DNA from: Stenotrophomonas sp. VV52 | Lineage (GTDB): Bacteria > Pseudomonadota > Gammaproteobacteria > Xanthomonadales > Xanthomonadaceae | Assembly (NCBI RefSeq): GCF_002893095.1 | Contig: NZ_PKQQ01000001.1 | Coordinates: 496,001-560,000 of the forward strand | Direction: 5' to 3' | DNA length: 64,000 nt | Shown here: one piece after another, positions 1 to 10,025 of the stretch | How the letters are laid out: each line of letters starts with the position of its first letter | Position numbering within the stretch: the stretch's first letter is position 1 | The notes under the pieces: generated by a model | Database searches by the model: none | The model's input: the letters and a program-made list of their open reading frames with translations, nothing else | What the model was told of the DNA's origin: nothing | Position numbers and translations under genes: made by a program

Positions 1-1
1 G

Positions 2-727
2 ATCGGGCCGTCGGCGCGCTTCAGCGTGCTGGTGGTGGGTCCGCCCGCCGGTGACCACCCGGTCGAGCTGGCCGCCGGCAACACCGGCGCCGCCGGCGAC
101 CAGTACAAGGGTGCGCGCATCGCCACGCTGCGTTCGGCCGGTGCACCGGTGCCGACCCGCTCGATCACCAGCGCGTACCCGGCGGCGCAGGACCTGCGCA
201 ACGTCGCGGTCGCCAACGTCCGCCAGTTCGCCTTCCAGGATTCGCCCACCGACGGCGACGCCTTCATGATCAACGGCGAGCGCTTCGACCCGCGCCGGGT
301 CAACACCACCGTCAAACTGGGCGACGTGGAAGAGTGGCGCCTGTACAACCCGTCGCAGGAGCTGCACCAGTTCCATATCCACCAGACCGACTTCCAAGTG
401 GTGGCGATCAACGACAAGCCGGTGCCGTTCAGCGGCTACCGCGACACCGTGTTCATTCCCACACGCGGCTCGATCACCCTGCGCATTCCCTTCAAGGACC
501 CGGTGATGCTGGGCAAGTTCGTCTACCACTGCCACATCCTCGAACACGAAGACGGCGGCATGATGCAGGTGGTGCAGGTGGTCCGGCCGGAAGACTACGA
601 GCAGGCGGTGAAGCTGGCGCCACTCGGCGGCATCTATGGCGATAACCAGACCTGCAGCTACCTGCAGAACACCGGCCGTGAGTTCGTGCTGCCCACCAAT
701 GTGCAGCTGCCCGCGGAGGTGCGCTGA
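2..727 (+). CDS. Multicopper oxidase, C-terminal part (5' end outside window)
   Basis: The frame is open from the first bases, so the gene begins upstream of the window and only about the last 240 residues are present. The C-terminal cupredoxin domain carries the copper signatures HQFHIH and HCHILEHEDGGMM, that is the type 1/2/3 ligand histidines, the HCH cysteine and the axial methionine. Such enzymes oxidise metal ions or phenolics with O2 in the periplasm. The stop overlaps the next start (TGATG), and an outer-membrane barrel and an SCO1-type copper chaperone follow, which points to periplasmic copper handling. The domain is certain; the substrate is not. Confidence 0.85.
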   Translation: MGPSARFSVLVVGPPAGDHPVELAAGNTGAAGDQYKGARIATLRSAGAPVPTRSITSAYPAAQDLRNVAVANVRQFAFQDSPTDGDAFMINGERFDPRRVNTTVKLGDVEEWRLYNPSQELHQFHIHQTDFQVVAINDKPVPFSGYRDTVFIPTRGSITLRIPFKDPVMLGKFVYHCHILEHEDGGMMQVVQVVRPEDYEQAVKLAPLGGIYGDNQTCSYLQNTGREFVLPTNVQLPAEVR

Positions 728-1866
728 TGAACACCGTGCGCCGAACCGCCCTGGTGCTGGGCGTGACCGCCGGGCTGGGCCTGGCCTCCACGGAAGCGCG
801 AGCCGACAAGGGCTACTACCCTAACGTAGGCATGGACTACAGCGCGGTGCTGCAGTACGACTACAGCCACGCTGAAGACTCGCCTGCGCCGCGCAACACC
901 ACCGACTTCTACCCGGACATCCAGAGCAGCTTCTACGTACGCTTCAGTCCGAACGACCAGGTCCGGCTGTCGACCGAACTCAATCCGATCAACCCGCCGG
1001 CCACCGGCGAGAAGCGGACCTTCGGCGACATCGGGCTGGTGATCAACGAACTGAACTACTACAAGCTCACCCAGCACACGCAGCTGCAGGTGGGAAAGCT
1101 GCAGGTGCCGTTCGGGCGCGCCATGGATGCCGCACCGGGGCTGTACACCAACGACTTCGTGTCGACCTACGACCTGGGCGGCATGCTCGGCGCCACCTAT
1201 GCGTATCGCTGGTTCGGGCAGAAGGCCGGCATGGTGCAGGGCGGCGTGAACCTCTACACCGCCGACACCACGGAACTGAGTCGGCCGTTCCTGCGTAGTG
1301 GCGGGCGCGCGCAGCGCTCGGACGGCGGGCCGGCCAACACCGGCAAGCTGGACTCGTACGCGCTCACCGTGAACTGGAATTCGATTCCGGCACTGCCGTT
1401 CCTGGAACTGGAAGCGGGCTACATGCGCAACCGCGCCGGCGTGGCCCAGCCCGATACCGGCCCGGCCGATGACGAGATCATCAGCGTGATTTCGGCGCGC
1501 TACATCTGGGCGCCGGCATCGAGCGCGGACCTGGACAGCACCCTGCGCGGCCGCTACTTCGACGTGGTGCCGCTGGTGGAATACGCCGACGTGCAGAATG
1601 AAGATGCAGTGGCCGGCAACGATACCCGCTACCTCACCACCTCGGTGACAGTGGACTACGGGCGCTGGGTGTTCGGCGCCACCCGCACCGACAAACGGCG
1701 TCCGTGGGCGCCCGGGGCAGGGCGGCACGATTACCTCAACGAGTTGAGCATGGGCTACCGGGTCACCGGGCAGCTGACCATGGCGTTCTCGGTGGGCAGC
1801 CAGGCGCAGGCCGGGCAGGATTCCAACCTGCTCGGTTTCGCGCTGACCTATGAAGGAGCGCACTGA
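727..1866 (+). CDS. Outer-membrane beta-barrel (porin-like) protein
   Basis: A 379-residue protein with a Sec signal peptide ending near ASTEARA. The mature part is rich in alternating aromatic and polar strands (for example SSFYVRF, ELNYYKL, YALTVNWN) typical of a 14-16 strand barrel, but lacks the C-terminal aromatic residue of many porins (it ends YEGAH). Its start overlaps the multicopper oxidase stop by one base and its stop is two bases before the SCO gene, so the three are translationally linked. A role in copper or electron-donor passage is inferred only from these neighbours; it could also be a generic phosphate-selective-type porin. Confidence 0.65.
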   Translation: MNTVRRTALVLGVTAGLGLASTEARADKGYYPNVGMDYSAVLQYDYSHAEDSPAPRNTTDFYPDIQSSFYVRFSPNDQVRLSTELNPINPPATGEKRTFGDIGLVINELNYYKLTQHTQLQVGKLQVPFGRAMDAAPGLYTNDFVSTYDLGGMLGATYAYRWFGQKAGMVQGGVNLYTADTTELSRPFLRSGGRAQRSDGGPANTGKLDSYALTVNWNSIPALPFLELEAGYMRNRAGVAQPDTGPADDEIISVISARYIWAPASSADLDSTLRGRYFDVVPLVEYADVQNEDAVAGNDTRYLTTSVTVDYGRWVFGATRTDKRRPWAPGAGRHDYLNELSMGYRVTGQLTMAFSVGSQAQAGQDSNLLGFALTYEGAH

Positions 1867-1867
1867 C

Positions 1868-2485
1868 ATGCTGCGGAGCCTGTGGCCGGCGTTCGTACCG
1901 GCGGTGTCGTTGTCGTTGCTGCTGCTGTCGATGCAGCCGCTGGCAGCGCAGAACCAGACCCTGATCGGCGGGCCGTTCAAGCTCACCGACCAGAACGGCC
2001 AGGCGGTGACCGACCGCAGCTTCCACGGCAAGCCGGTGCTGCTGTACTTCGGCTTCACCAGCTGCCCGGACGTCTGCCCGACCGACCTGGCCCGCGTGCA
2101 GCGCATAGCACGGCGCGTGCAGAAGGCGGGCGGGCCGTCGTTGACGCCGGTGTTCGTCAGCATCGATCCGGAACGCGATACGCCGGCCAAGATGAAGAGC
2201 TATGTGTCGCTGTTCGGGCCCGACATGGTGGGACTGACCGGCACGCCAGCGCAGATCAACGCGATCACCGACCGTTACCACGTGTATTACAAGAAGGTCC
2301 CTTACGGGAAACCTGGCCAGTACATGATGGATCACTCCACGTTCGTGTTCCTGCTCGACCGCAACGGTCGGTATGTGGATCATTTCGGGCGCACGGCGGA
2401 TGAAGCGCAGGTGGCTACGCAGATTGTGGGCGAGCTGGCGCGTACGTCGCCGCGTGCGCGGGTGGCGGCGGTGCCGCGTCGCTGA
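1868..2485 (+). CDS. SCO1/SenC family copper chaperone
   Basis: A 205-residue thioredoxin-fold protein. The copper ligands of the family are visible: Cys66 and Cys70 in TSCPDVCP, and His156 in MMDHSTFVFLLD. An N-terminal hydrophobic segment (residues 7-23) is a signal peptide or anchor. Family members deliver copper to the CuA site of cytochrome oxidase or act as thiol-disulfide reductases. The start at 1868 is preferred to an upstream ATG at 1850 because AAGGAG at 1853-1858 lies nine bases before it, inside the end of the barrel gene. It is the last gene of the oxidase-barrel-SCO operon. Confidence 0.88.
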   Translation: MLRSLWPAFVPAVSLSLLLLSMQPLAAQNQTLIGGPFKLTDQNGQAVTDRSFHGKPVLLYFGFTSCPDVCPTDLARVQRIARRVQKAGGPSLTPVFVSIDPERDTPAKMKSYVSLFGPDMVGLTGTPAQINAITDRYHVYYKKVPYGKPGQYMMDHSTFVFLLDRNGRYVDHFGRTADEAQVATQIVGELARTSPRARVAAVPRR

Positions 2486-2513
2486 GGGGCGCAGGGTTTG
2501 CTGGCATGGCTTT

Positions 2514-2573
2514 GACACGCATGGCGTGTCACTACGCGTGATGTGCGCTGGTAGGGTCGGTTCCCAAACGACC
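2514..2573. repeat. SMAG-type REP pair, opposed orientation
   Basis: Two short palindromes: 2514-2535 (GACACGC/GCGTGTC stem, ending CACTAC, so its GTAG head is on the minus strand) and 2551-2573 (GTAGGGTCGG with stem GGTCG/CGACC, plus strand). They match the GTAG-headed repetitive extragenic palindromes (SMAG) known from Stenotrophomonas maltophilia, and sit directly after the SCO gene. Confidence 0.8.
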
Positions 2574-2615
2574 GCACGGAACAATTCCACGCCCGGTAAC
2601 GCATTGCATTGGGCA

Positions 2616-2643
2616 AACAAAAACGCGGCCCTTGGGCCGCGTT
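2616..2643 (-). terminator. Rho-independent terminator
   Basis: Perfect 10-bp stem AACGCGGCCC/GGGCCGCGTT at 2622-2643 with a two-base loop. On the minus strand it is followed by a T-rich run (TTTTTGTTTG), so it ends the small secreted-protein gene at 2674-2955. Confidence 0.8.
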
Positions 2644-2673
2644 GATGTATTGCCATTTCGCACCGGCCGCCTA

Positions 2674-2955
2674 TCAGGGGCGGCCGTTGTTGTTCGCCGA
2701 GGTCGCCGCCTGGCGCAGCTCCGCGTCGGCCTGGATCAGCAACTGGCGCGCGCGTTCGGCGTGGCCGCCGAGGCCTTCCACATTGTTCTGCTGGGCGGCG
2801 CCCACCAACTGGTAGGCCTGCACGATGTGTTCCTGCGCGGTGCGCAGGTCGCCGTGGCGTTCGCCGATGTTGACCACCGGCTCAGCCTGGGCAGCACCGG
2901 CCAGTACAAGGGCGCCGAACAGGGCGAAGGGGGCGAGGCGGGTCATGCGGTTCAT
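2674..2955 (-). CDS. Small exported protein of unknown function
   Basis: A 93-residue protein with a clear signal peptide (hydrophobic core about residues 7-20, cleavage near AGAAQA-E). The mature part, about 70 residues, is predicted helical and rich in Ala, Gln and Glu, with the segments TAQEHIVQAYQLVGAAQQN and GGHAERARQLLIQADAELRQ forming two amphipathic helices. It has no motif I recognise. A GGAG lies eight bases before the ATG, and a strong terminator follows the stop, so it is probably a single-gene unit. It is divergent from the FNR-type regulator. Confidence 0.7.
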   Translation of the reverse strand: MNRMTRLAPFALFGALVLAGAAQAEPVVNIGERHGDLRTAQEHIVQAYQLVGAAQQNNVEGLGGHAERARQLLIQADAELRQAATSANNNGRP

Positions 2956-3364
2956 GCGATTACTCCGAAAGGTTTTGAGGGTCCGTGATCCGCGTCAGTG
3001 CGGCCGGTGAGCACACATTAGGGACTGCCCGACACCGCTTCTTGACCTGTTTCAAGCGGAACGAAATCGCCTCCTGAATACGAACAACCAGTAGAAATAC
3101 TGAGGGTTCTCATATTGCGGAACGCTGTTCCAATAAATATTATGGAACCGTAGTCCACATGTTGGATTACGCGCGCCACCGTCCCCTTCGGTGCCGCACC
3201 CACCGGCACCCGCTGCCGGTCCGGCCGACCGGCACCACGCCTTTACGAACGGCCCGCCTTATCGCTTTTTGTTCTGCGCATCAGACAGGGGGAAGGCGGC
3301 AGGCATATCCAGTCCTGCCAGTGCCCGGTTACCGGGCGACGCTGTAGTGCTGGAGTTACAAGTC
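2956..3364. promoter_or_regulatory. Divergent control region upstream of the FNR-type gene
   Basis: A 409-bp gene-free stretch, AT-richer than its surroundings between 3060 and 3160. It holds an FNR-like dyad TTGAC-CTGT-TTCAA at 3042-3055 (two mismatches to TTGAT-N4-ATCAA) and an inverted repeat GTTCCA-N10-TGGAAC at 3127-3148 around an AT-rich core. No convincing gene is seen. Confidence 0.45.
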
Positions 3365-4114
3365 ATGGGTACTAGCTTTGGTGCGCCGTCGGCGCGCTGC
3401 CGCGAATGTCAGTCCTGCCCGTTGGTATCGGACTGTTTTCCCGGTTCCCTGGAGGCAGGCAACCTGCACGAACTCGACGGCCTCATCGAGCACACCGCAC
3501 CGGTCCACACCGGCAGTTTCCTGTTCCGCCAGGGCGACCCGTTCCAGTACATTTCGGTGATCCGCCTGGGTACGGTGAAGACCTATTCAATCGACCGCGA
3601 AGGCCGCGAGCAGACCCTGGGCTTCCACATGCCGGGCGACATCCTCGGGCTCAGCGCGATCGATGAAGAGCGCCATCCCTGCAATGCCATCGCGCTGGAC
3701 ACGGTGACCACCTGCCGCCTGCCGTTCCGCGTGGCGGCCTCCCTGTCGGCACGCATGCCGCAACTGCAGGCCAAGCTGTTCCGGCTGCTCAGCCGCGACA
3801 TCGCCCGTGCCACGCAGCTGTCGTGCAACAACAGCGCCGACGAGCGCCTGGCGGCGTTCCTGATCGGCATGGCCGACCGCATGGCCGCGCGCGGCTATTC
3901 GGCCAGCCGTTGGCAGCTGACCATGTCGCGGATGGATATCGCCAGTTACCTGCGGCTGGCACCGGAAACGCTCAGCCGGCTGTTGCGCCGCTTCCAGGCC
4001 GAGGGCCTGGTGGCGCTGGACGGGCGTGAAGTGGAAGTGCGCGGCCGCGAGCGCCTGCAGGCGATGGCAGCCGCCGAGGCGGACCTGGATCAGGTCCGCA
4101 GGGAAGCCGCGTAA
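3365..4114 (+). CDS. fnr: FNR/ANR-type oxygen-sensing transcriptional regulator
   Basis: A 249-residue Crp/Fnr-family protein. The N-terminus has Cys12, Cys15, Cys18 and Cys24; the spacing of Cys15/18/24 equals that of Cys20/23/29 of Escherichia coli FNR, and Cys117 in TTCRLPF corresponds to Cys122, so all four [4Fe-4S] ligands are present. A cyclic-nucleotide-binding-type barrel covers residues 30-150. The recognition helix ETLSRLLRR keeps the E-x-x-S-R that reads TTGAT half-sites. It should act as a cytoplasmic anaerobic activator. The ATG at 3365 is chosen because GGAG (3352-3355) precedes it by nine bases; an in-frame upstream extension is not conserved-looking. Its 3' end overlaps the convergent membrane-protein gene by 25 bases. 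Confidence 0.9.
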   Translation: MGTSFGAPSARCRECQSCPLVSDCFPGSLEAGNLHELDGLIEHTAPVHTGSFLFRQGDPFQYISVIRLGTVKTYSIDREGREQTLGFHMPGDILGLSAIDEERHPCNAIALDTVTTCRLPFRVAASLSARMPQLQAKLFRLLSRDIARATQLSCNNSADERLAAFLIGMADRMAARGYSASRWQLTMSRMDIASYLRLAPETLSRLLRRFQAEGLVALDGREVEVRGRERLQAMAAAEADLDQVRREAA

Positions 4115-4626
4115 CGGCGGGTGAAACGGCTGGCGGCGAGCAGGGCGGTGACGATTACCGCCACGCCGACCATCAGCGCGTTGGGCCACACCAGCACCAG
4201 CGCGTCGGCCGCTACGATCGCCGCCACCGCTGCGGTCCACACACCGGATACCACGTAGTGCCCGCGGATGAAGCGCGGTGTCAGCCACGCAGCCGGATCG
4301 CCTTCCGGCCGGGCATAGCCCAATGTGAAGGGGCGCCCGATCAGCAGCGATGCCAGCATCACCAGCAGCAGGACCGCGTCTACCGCCAGGCGCACGCCCA
4401 TCACCGGCCACGCCGGTCGGGTCAGGCCGGCATACACCGCCAGCCCACCGAACACGATCAGTGACACCAGCTCAAGCAGCCCGCAATGTCGGCGCGGGCC
4501 GGTCCAATCGCGCGCGCACAGGATCAGCGCGGTCAGGGCGGCCGCGCACAGCGCGCCCGAGGTGCCGAACAGGCGCGCGGCAATGGCAAAAACCAGGAAG
4601 GGCATCAGGCCCAGCAGGATGTTCAT
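4090..4626 (-). CDS. Integral membrane protein of unknown function
   Basis: A 178-residue protein made almost entirely of hydrophobic segments, about five or six transmembrane helices (roughly residues 3-20, 24-38, 50-68, 76-97, 123-143 and 147-165). No enzymatic motif is visible. An FNR-like box lies 54 bases upstream of the start, suggesting induction when oxygen is low, fitting its position beside the FNR-type regulator. It ends inside the 3' end of that regulator gene on the other strand. A GGAATTCCTCC-like ribosome-binding region precedes the ATG. Confidence 0.7.
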   Translation of the reverse strand: MNILLGLMPFLVFAIAARLFGTSGALCAAALTALILCARDWTGPRRHCGLLELVSLIVFGGLAVYAGLTRPAWPVMGVRLAVDAVLLLVMLASLLIGRPFTLGYARPEGDPAAWLTPRFIRGHYVVSGVWTAAVAAIVAADALVLVWPNALMVGVAVIVTALLAASRFTRRYAASLRT

Positions 4627-4679
4627 GGAGGAATTCCGGGGAGGGGAATTCCAGCCTAGACAGTACGCCGGCGTCGGGG

Positions 4680-4693
4680 TTGATCCAGGTCAA
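4680..4693. promoter_or_regulatory. Probable FNR box
   Basis: TTGATCCAGGTCAA matches the FNR consensus TTGAT-N4-ATCAA at nine of ten defined bases. It lies between the EF-hand gene and the membrane-protein gene at 4090-4626, at a distance suited to activating the latter. Confidence 0.6.
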
Positions 4694-4724
4694 GCCCACT
4701 CCACCTTGCGGCCGGGACAGCGGC

Positions 4725-5141
4725 TCAGGGCCGCCAGAACCCGGACTGGAATTCAGCGAAGGTCAGGTTGTTGTCGTGGTCCACATCCAGCGACTGAAAC
4801 CGCATGTCGGCTACGCGCGACACCTCTTCTTCGGTCAGCTCGCCATCGCCGTTCAGATCGGCCACCCGGATCCGGTCGGCCGCAGTGAGCTGGCCATCGC
4901 GGTCCGGGCCCACCACCTCCTGGATATCCTCCACGGTGACCTTGTAGTTGCGGTCGCCATCCAGCAGCCGGAACAGCGCCGCCCCGTCGTACTCGTCATC
5001 GCTGACCCGGCCATCGCCGTTCTTGTCGAGCGAGGCAAAACGCTGCGCGGCGGCATCGCCGACCTTCTGTGCCTGGGCGCTGGCAGCAACGCCCAGGCAG
5101 AGCACAAGAGAGCAGGCGAGGGTAGAAACGAGCTGGTTCAC
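4725..5141 (-). CDS. Exported EF-hand calcium-binding protein
   Basis: A 138-residue protein with a signal peptide (VSTLACSLVLCLGVAASAQA) and four or five EF-hand loops: DKNGDGRVSDDE, DGDRNYKVTVED, a shortened PDRDGQLTAAD, DLNGDGELTEEE and DVDHDNNLTFAE. The first and fourth are near-canonical calcium loops (D-x-N-G-D-G). It probably binds calcium in the periplasm or outside the cell; its partner is unknown. The GTG at 5141 is preferred to an upstream TTG at 5147 because a GGAG lies six bases before it. It is transcribed toward the FNR-box-controlled gene but is separated from it by about 100 bases. Confidence 0.82.
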   Translation of the reverse strand: MNQLVSTLACSLVLCLGVAASAQAQKVGDAAAQRFASLDKNGDGRVSDDEYDGAALFRLLDGDRNYKVTVEDIQEVVGPDRDGQLTAADRIRVADLNGDGELTEEEVSRVADMRFQSLDVDHDNNLTFAEFQSGFWRP

Positions 5142-5261
5142 GGGCAACTCCGCAAGGCGGCCAGGGAAGCCCCAGTCTCCACCAGCCCACCGCGCCCCAC
5201 ACCCGTATTTCTACTGGCACACGTCCGCCGGGCTCTCGCAAACGTGCGCCGGGCTCACCGC

Positions 5262-5283
5262 GTAGTGACACGCCATGCGTGTC
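5262..5283 (+). repeat. SMAG-type REP unit
   Basis: GTAG head followed by the stem GACACGC/GCGTGTC (plus strand). It touches the stop codon of the TonB-dependent receptor, which is at 5282-5284 on the minus strand. Confidence 0.8.
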
Positions 5284-7399
5284 AGAACCGCCAGCGAACC
5301 CCCCCATAAACCCCACGCCCATCCCCCGGCGTAGACCGCGCCACATCCTTCCCAGCATCGTTGTACCCCGGCGTCACCGTAGCCGCGTGATGCTTGTCGC
5401 CGATGTTGCGCATCTCCACCCACGCCTGCCAACGCCCGCCCGGCGCATCGAACCCCACCCGCGTACCAAAGATCAGATGGCTGTCCGCACGGAAGCTGTT
5501 GGCATAGTCGACAAACATCGACGACGCATACTCGGTATTGAGCGCCGCATAAAACCCGGCCGGATGATCGAAGCGCAGCTCGCCCTGGTAATAGTGCCGC
5601 GGCAGGCCCGGCAGCCGGTTGTCGCCAAAGCGCGCATCGTGGCGGTAACGGAAGTCGCTGAAGGTGTACGCCTGGCGCAACGACAGGCGTCCATCGCCGC
5701 CTTCCCACAACGTGCTGTCCAGTCCCGCTTCAATGCCGCGGTGCACGGTCGGGCTGGCATTGTTCTCGGCCACGAACAGGTTCGGTACCGGCGCCACCTC
5801 CACGCTGAGCAGCTCATGCCGCACCTGCGCGTAATAGCCGGTCAGTTCCCAGCGGCCGAGCATGCTCTCGCCACGCGCACCCAGTTCCAGCGTGGTCGCG
5901 GTCTGGTTCTGCAGGTCCACCGGCGCGCGCTGGCGACCGCTGGAGGCCCCATTGCCCGGCGCGAAGTAGCGATTGCTGCCCCAGATCATCGACCACGGGT
6001 GCGCCGGTTCCACCGAGCGGCTCAGGTTGCCGAACCACTGCGTGGCAGCGGTCTGCTGCCAGGTGAAGCCCAGCCGCGGTGCGTAATCCCAGTCGCTGCC
6101 TTTCAGCCGCTCCGGCGTGGCCGGCCAGGTGACCTGCACGTCCTTGCGCGTGTTGATCAGCGCCAGCCCGGTCTGCACGCGCAGGCGTTCGTTCACTGCC
6201 AGTTCGTTGCTCACATGCAGCGAACTGTTGGTGCCGTGATGCGAGAAGTCGCGCGTGTGGGTGCCGGCCGGATAGCCGTTGCTGGGGAAGCGCAGGGTTT
6301 CGCGAACGTCCGCATCCAGGTCGTGGGTCACCCGCAGCCCCACCGTGGTCACGCTGTCGCGGCCCAGCAGCGCATGCGCGCGCCGGTAGTCGAGCGTGGC
6401 GTTGAGGTTGGTGTAGTCCAGCTGCTGCCGGTACAGGCTCTCGTTGAGGTCCATCGGGTAGTGGTGGTACACCAGCCCGGCCTGCAGCGAGGAATCGTCA
6501 TCGATCTGCAGCGTGGTCATGTTGCCCAGCCAGGTGCTGCCCGGCTGCGGGCGGCGCGCATCGATGGCCAGGTTGGCCGGGTTGGCGGCGCGCGGATCAT
6601 TGCGGATCTGCTCGCGGGTCAGGCGCCCGGGCGTCTCGTGATTGGTCTCGCGGTAGCGCAGGAAGAAGCGCGTTTCCAGCTGCGGGTTGATCTGCCAGCC
6701 CACGTTCGCCATCGTCCCCTTGCCGTCGCCGGCGGCGTGCTGCTGGTAGCCGTCGTACTCGGTATCGGTATAGGCCAGGTAGTAGTCGACGCTGCCGGCG
6801 ATCCCGCCGTAGCCCACGCTGCGCTTCTGGAAGCCGCGGCTGCCGGCCTCGTATTGCAGCTCCAGCCCGGCCGCATCGCGACCGCTGCGGCTGACGTAGT
6901 TGATCGCACCGCCCAGCGCCAGCGCGCCGCGTTCGAAGCCATTGGCGCCGCGCAGCACGTCCACGCGGCTCAGCCACAGCGGCTCCAGCAGCTCGTACGG
7001 CGTACCGCCCGGCCCGGTCAATGGCAGGCCATCCAGCTGCACCGAAATGCCGGAGGCGTGCGCGCCCGGCCCCCGGTTGATGCCGGAGCCACGGATCGAC
7101 ACCTTGGTGCCTTCATTCCCGGGCGACTGCGCACTGATGCCGGGCTGGTAGGCCAGCACATCGGCGGTACCGGCCAGGCGGCCGTCGGCCTGGGCCAGGT
7201 CGATCACATTGCCGGCGCCAGGCACGCGCTTGAGCGCGGCACGGGCCTGGTCCGCGTCGCTGGCGGCAGTGACCCTGACCGCGTCGAGCGTGGTGGGTGC
7301 ATCGGCCGGGGCGGCCTGCGCGGTCGCCGTCAGGGCGAGGCACAGGGCCAGGGGCAGGGGAGACAGAGTGGGGCGGTACAACGAACGAAGAACAGGCAT
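5282..7399 (-). CDS. TonB-dependent outer-membrane receptor (FecA-like)
   Basis: A 705-residue receptor. There is a signal peptide (PLPLALCLALTATAQA), a TonB-box-like segment TLDAVRVTA near residues 37-45, a plug domain to about residue 175 (SIRGSGINRG, VDVLRGANGFERGALALGGAINY) and a 22-strand barrel ending in the aromatic WRF that BamA recognises. It imports a chelate or nutrient using TonB energy. The plug and the length fit the FecA-like branch, but the ligand cannot be told. It follows hutU on the same strand after 116 bases, so it may be co-expressed with histidine catabolism or have its own promoter. No clear Fur box was seen upstream. Confidence 0.88.
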   Translation of the reverse strand: MPVLRSLYRPTLSPLPLALCLALTATAQAAPADAPTTLDAVRVTAASDADQARAALKRVPGAGNVIDLAQADGRLAGTADVLAYQPGISAQSPGNEGTKVSIRGSGINRGPGAHASGISVQLDGLPLTGPGGTPYELLEPLWLSRVDVLRGANGFERGALALGGAINYVSRSGRDAAGLELQYEAGSRGFQKRSVGYGGIAGSVDYYLAYTDTEYDGYQQHAAGDGKGTMANVGWQINPQLETRFFLRYRETNHETPGRLTREQIRNDPRAANPANLAIDARRPQPGSTWLGNMTTLQIDDDSSLQAGLVYHHYPMDLNESLYRQQLDYTNLNATLDYRRAHALLGRDSVTTVGLRVTHDLDADVRETLRFPSNGYPAGTHTRDFSHHGTNSSLHVSNELAVNERLRVQTGLALINTRKDVQVTWPATPERLKGSDWDYAPRLGFTWQQTAATQWFGNLSRSVEPAHPWSMIWGSNRYFAPGNGASSGRQRAPVDLQNQTATTLELGARGESMLGRWELTGYYAQVRHELLSVEVAPVPNLFVAENNASPTVHRGIEAGLDSTLWEGGDGRLSLRQAYTFSDFRYRHDARFGDNRLPGLPRHYYQGELRFDHPAGFYAALNTEYASSMFVDYANSFRADSHLIFGTRVGFDAPGGRWQAWVEMRNIGDKHHAATVTPGYNDAGKDVARSTPGDGRGVYGGVRWRF

Positions 7400-7515
7400 G
7401 CGTCTGGAACCAATACGGAGCGGGCAGCGGCAGGCGCGACGACCTGTAAACCGCGTTGAGGGCGCGAAAGTTAACAGGTTGCGCGCCCGCCGTCACCCGG
7501 CGGAGCCGTACGGGG

Positions 7516-9176
<1,661 letters not shown>

Positions 9177-9180
<4 letters not shown>

Positions 9181-10025
9181 GCAGCACTCCGGGAGTTCGC
9201 GAATTCAAGGCAGGCGTTGAGCACCTGCTGCAGGGTCTGGCGCAGCGGTGCAGCGTGATCAGGGTCGAGCGGGGTGGGCCAGCTGTGCACGTCCACGAGT
9301 TCCGGCTCGTGCATGTAGCCACGGCAGGCCAGCTCCATCTGCAGGCTGTGCACGCCGCCGGGAATGTCGCTGTAGTGGCGGGTGATCCAGCCGCCCTTGA
9401 AGCGGCCATTGCGCACGTGCGACAGACCGCTGAAGCCGCAGATGTTCTCGACCACGTCGCTGAGCGCGTTGTCGCACGAGGTGTCCGGCGTGCCCGACGG
9501 TCCGGCCGTGCCCAGGTTGAACTGCGGCAGCTCACCGTCGAACAGGTGGGGAATATGCGAGCGGATCGAATGCGCGTCGTACACCACCACGGTACCGTGG
9601 CGCTCGCGCAGCCGAGCGATCTGCGCCGCCAGTGCGTCGTGATAGGGCATGAACCAGGTATCGCGGCGCTGCGCGATGGCCGCCGCATCCGGCTCGCGAC
9701 CGGGGTGGTACAGCGGCTGGTTGTCGAACGTGGTCAGCGGGCACAGACCCGTGGTGTTCTGGCCGGGATACAGCGAGACGCCGCTGGGGTCGCGGTTGAG
9801 GTCGATCACCGAGCGCGAGATCGCCGAGCGCACCGTGGTCGCACCGATGCGCTGGGCGAAGTCGTACAGCTCATGCACCCACCAGTCCGCGTCGCGGCGG
9901 GCCAGCCACGGCGACACGAAGTCGCCGACCAGCGCGTCGGGCAGCTCGGTGCCGGTGTGCGGGAAGCTGACGATCAGCGGTGCATCGCCTTCGTGCACCT
10001 GCAGCCAGTCCGGGCGGGCGTTCAT
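9177..10025 (-). CDS. hutG: N-formylglutamate deformylase
   Basis: A 282-residue N-formylglutamate amidohydrolase that releases glutamate and formate in the last step of the five-step histidine pathway. The family signatures [33 protein letters not shown] and [12 protein letters not shown] supply the metal-binding His, Asp and catalytic residues. Both ends overlap neighbours by four bases (ATGA), with hutH before it and hutU after it, so translation is coupled. This HutG belongs with HutF, which is encoded divergently in the same locus, rather than with the formiminoglutamase route. Confidence 0.95.

Noticed and set aside
3018..3209. A 63-codon minus-strand frame upstream of fnr
   Set aside because: No ribosome site, and it overlaps the control region with FNR-like and palindromic sites.
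5279..7459. A 726-codon open frame on the plus strand opposite the TonB-dependent receptor
   Set aside because: Its product is a His/Arg/Gln/Ala-rich sequence with no domain, while the other strand encodes a complete receptor with signal peptide, plug and barrel. High GC leaves such frames open by chance.
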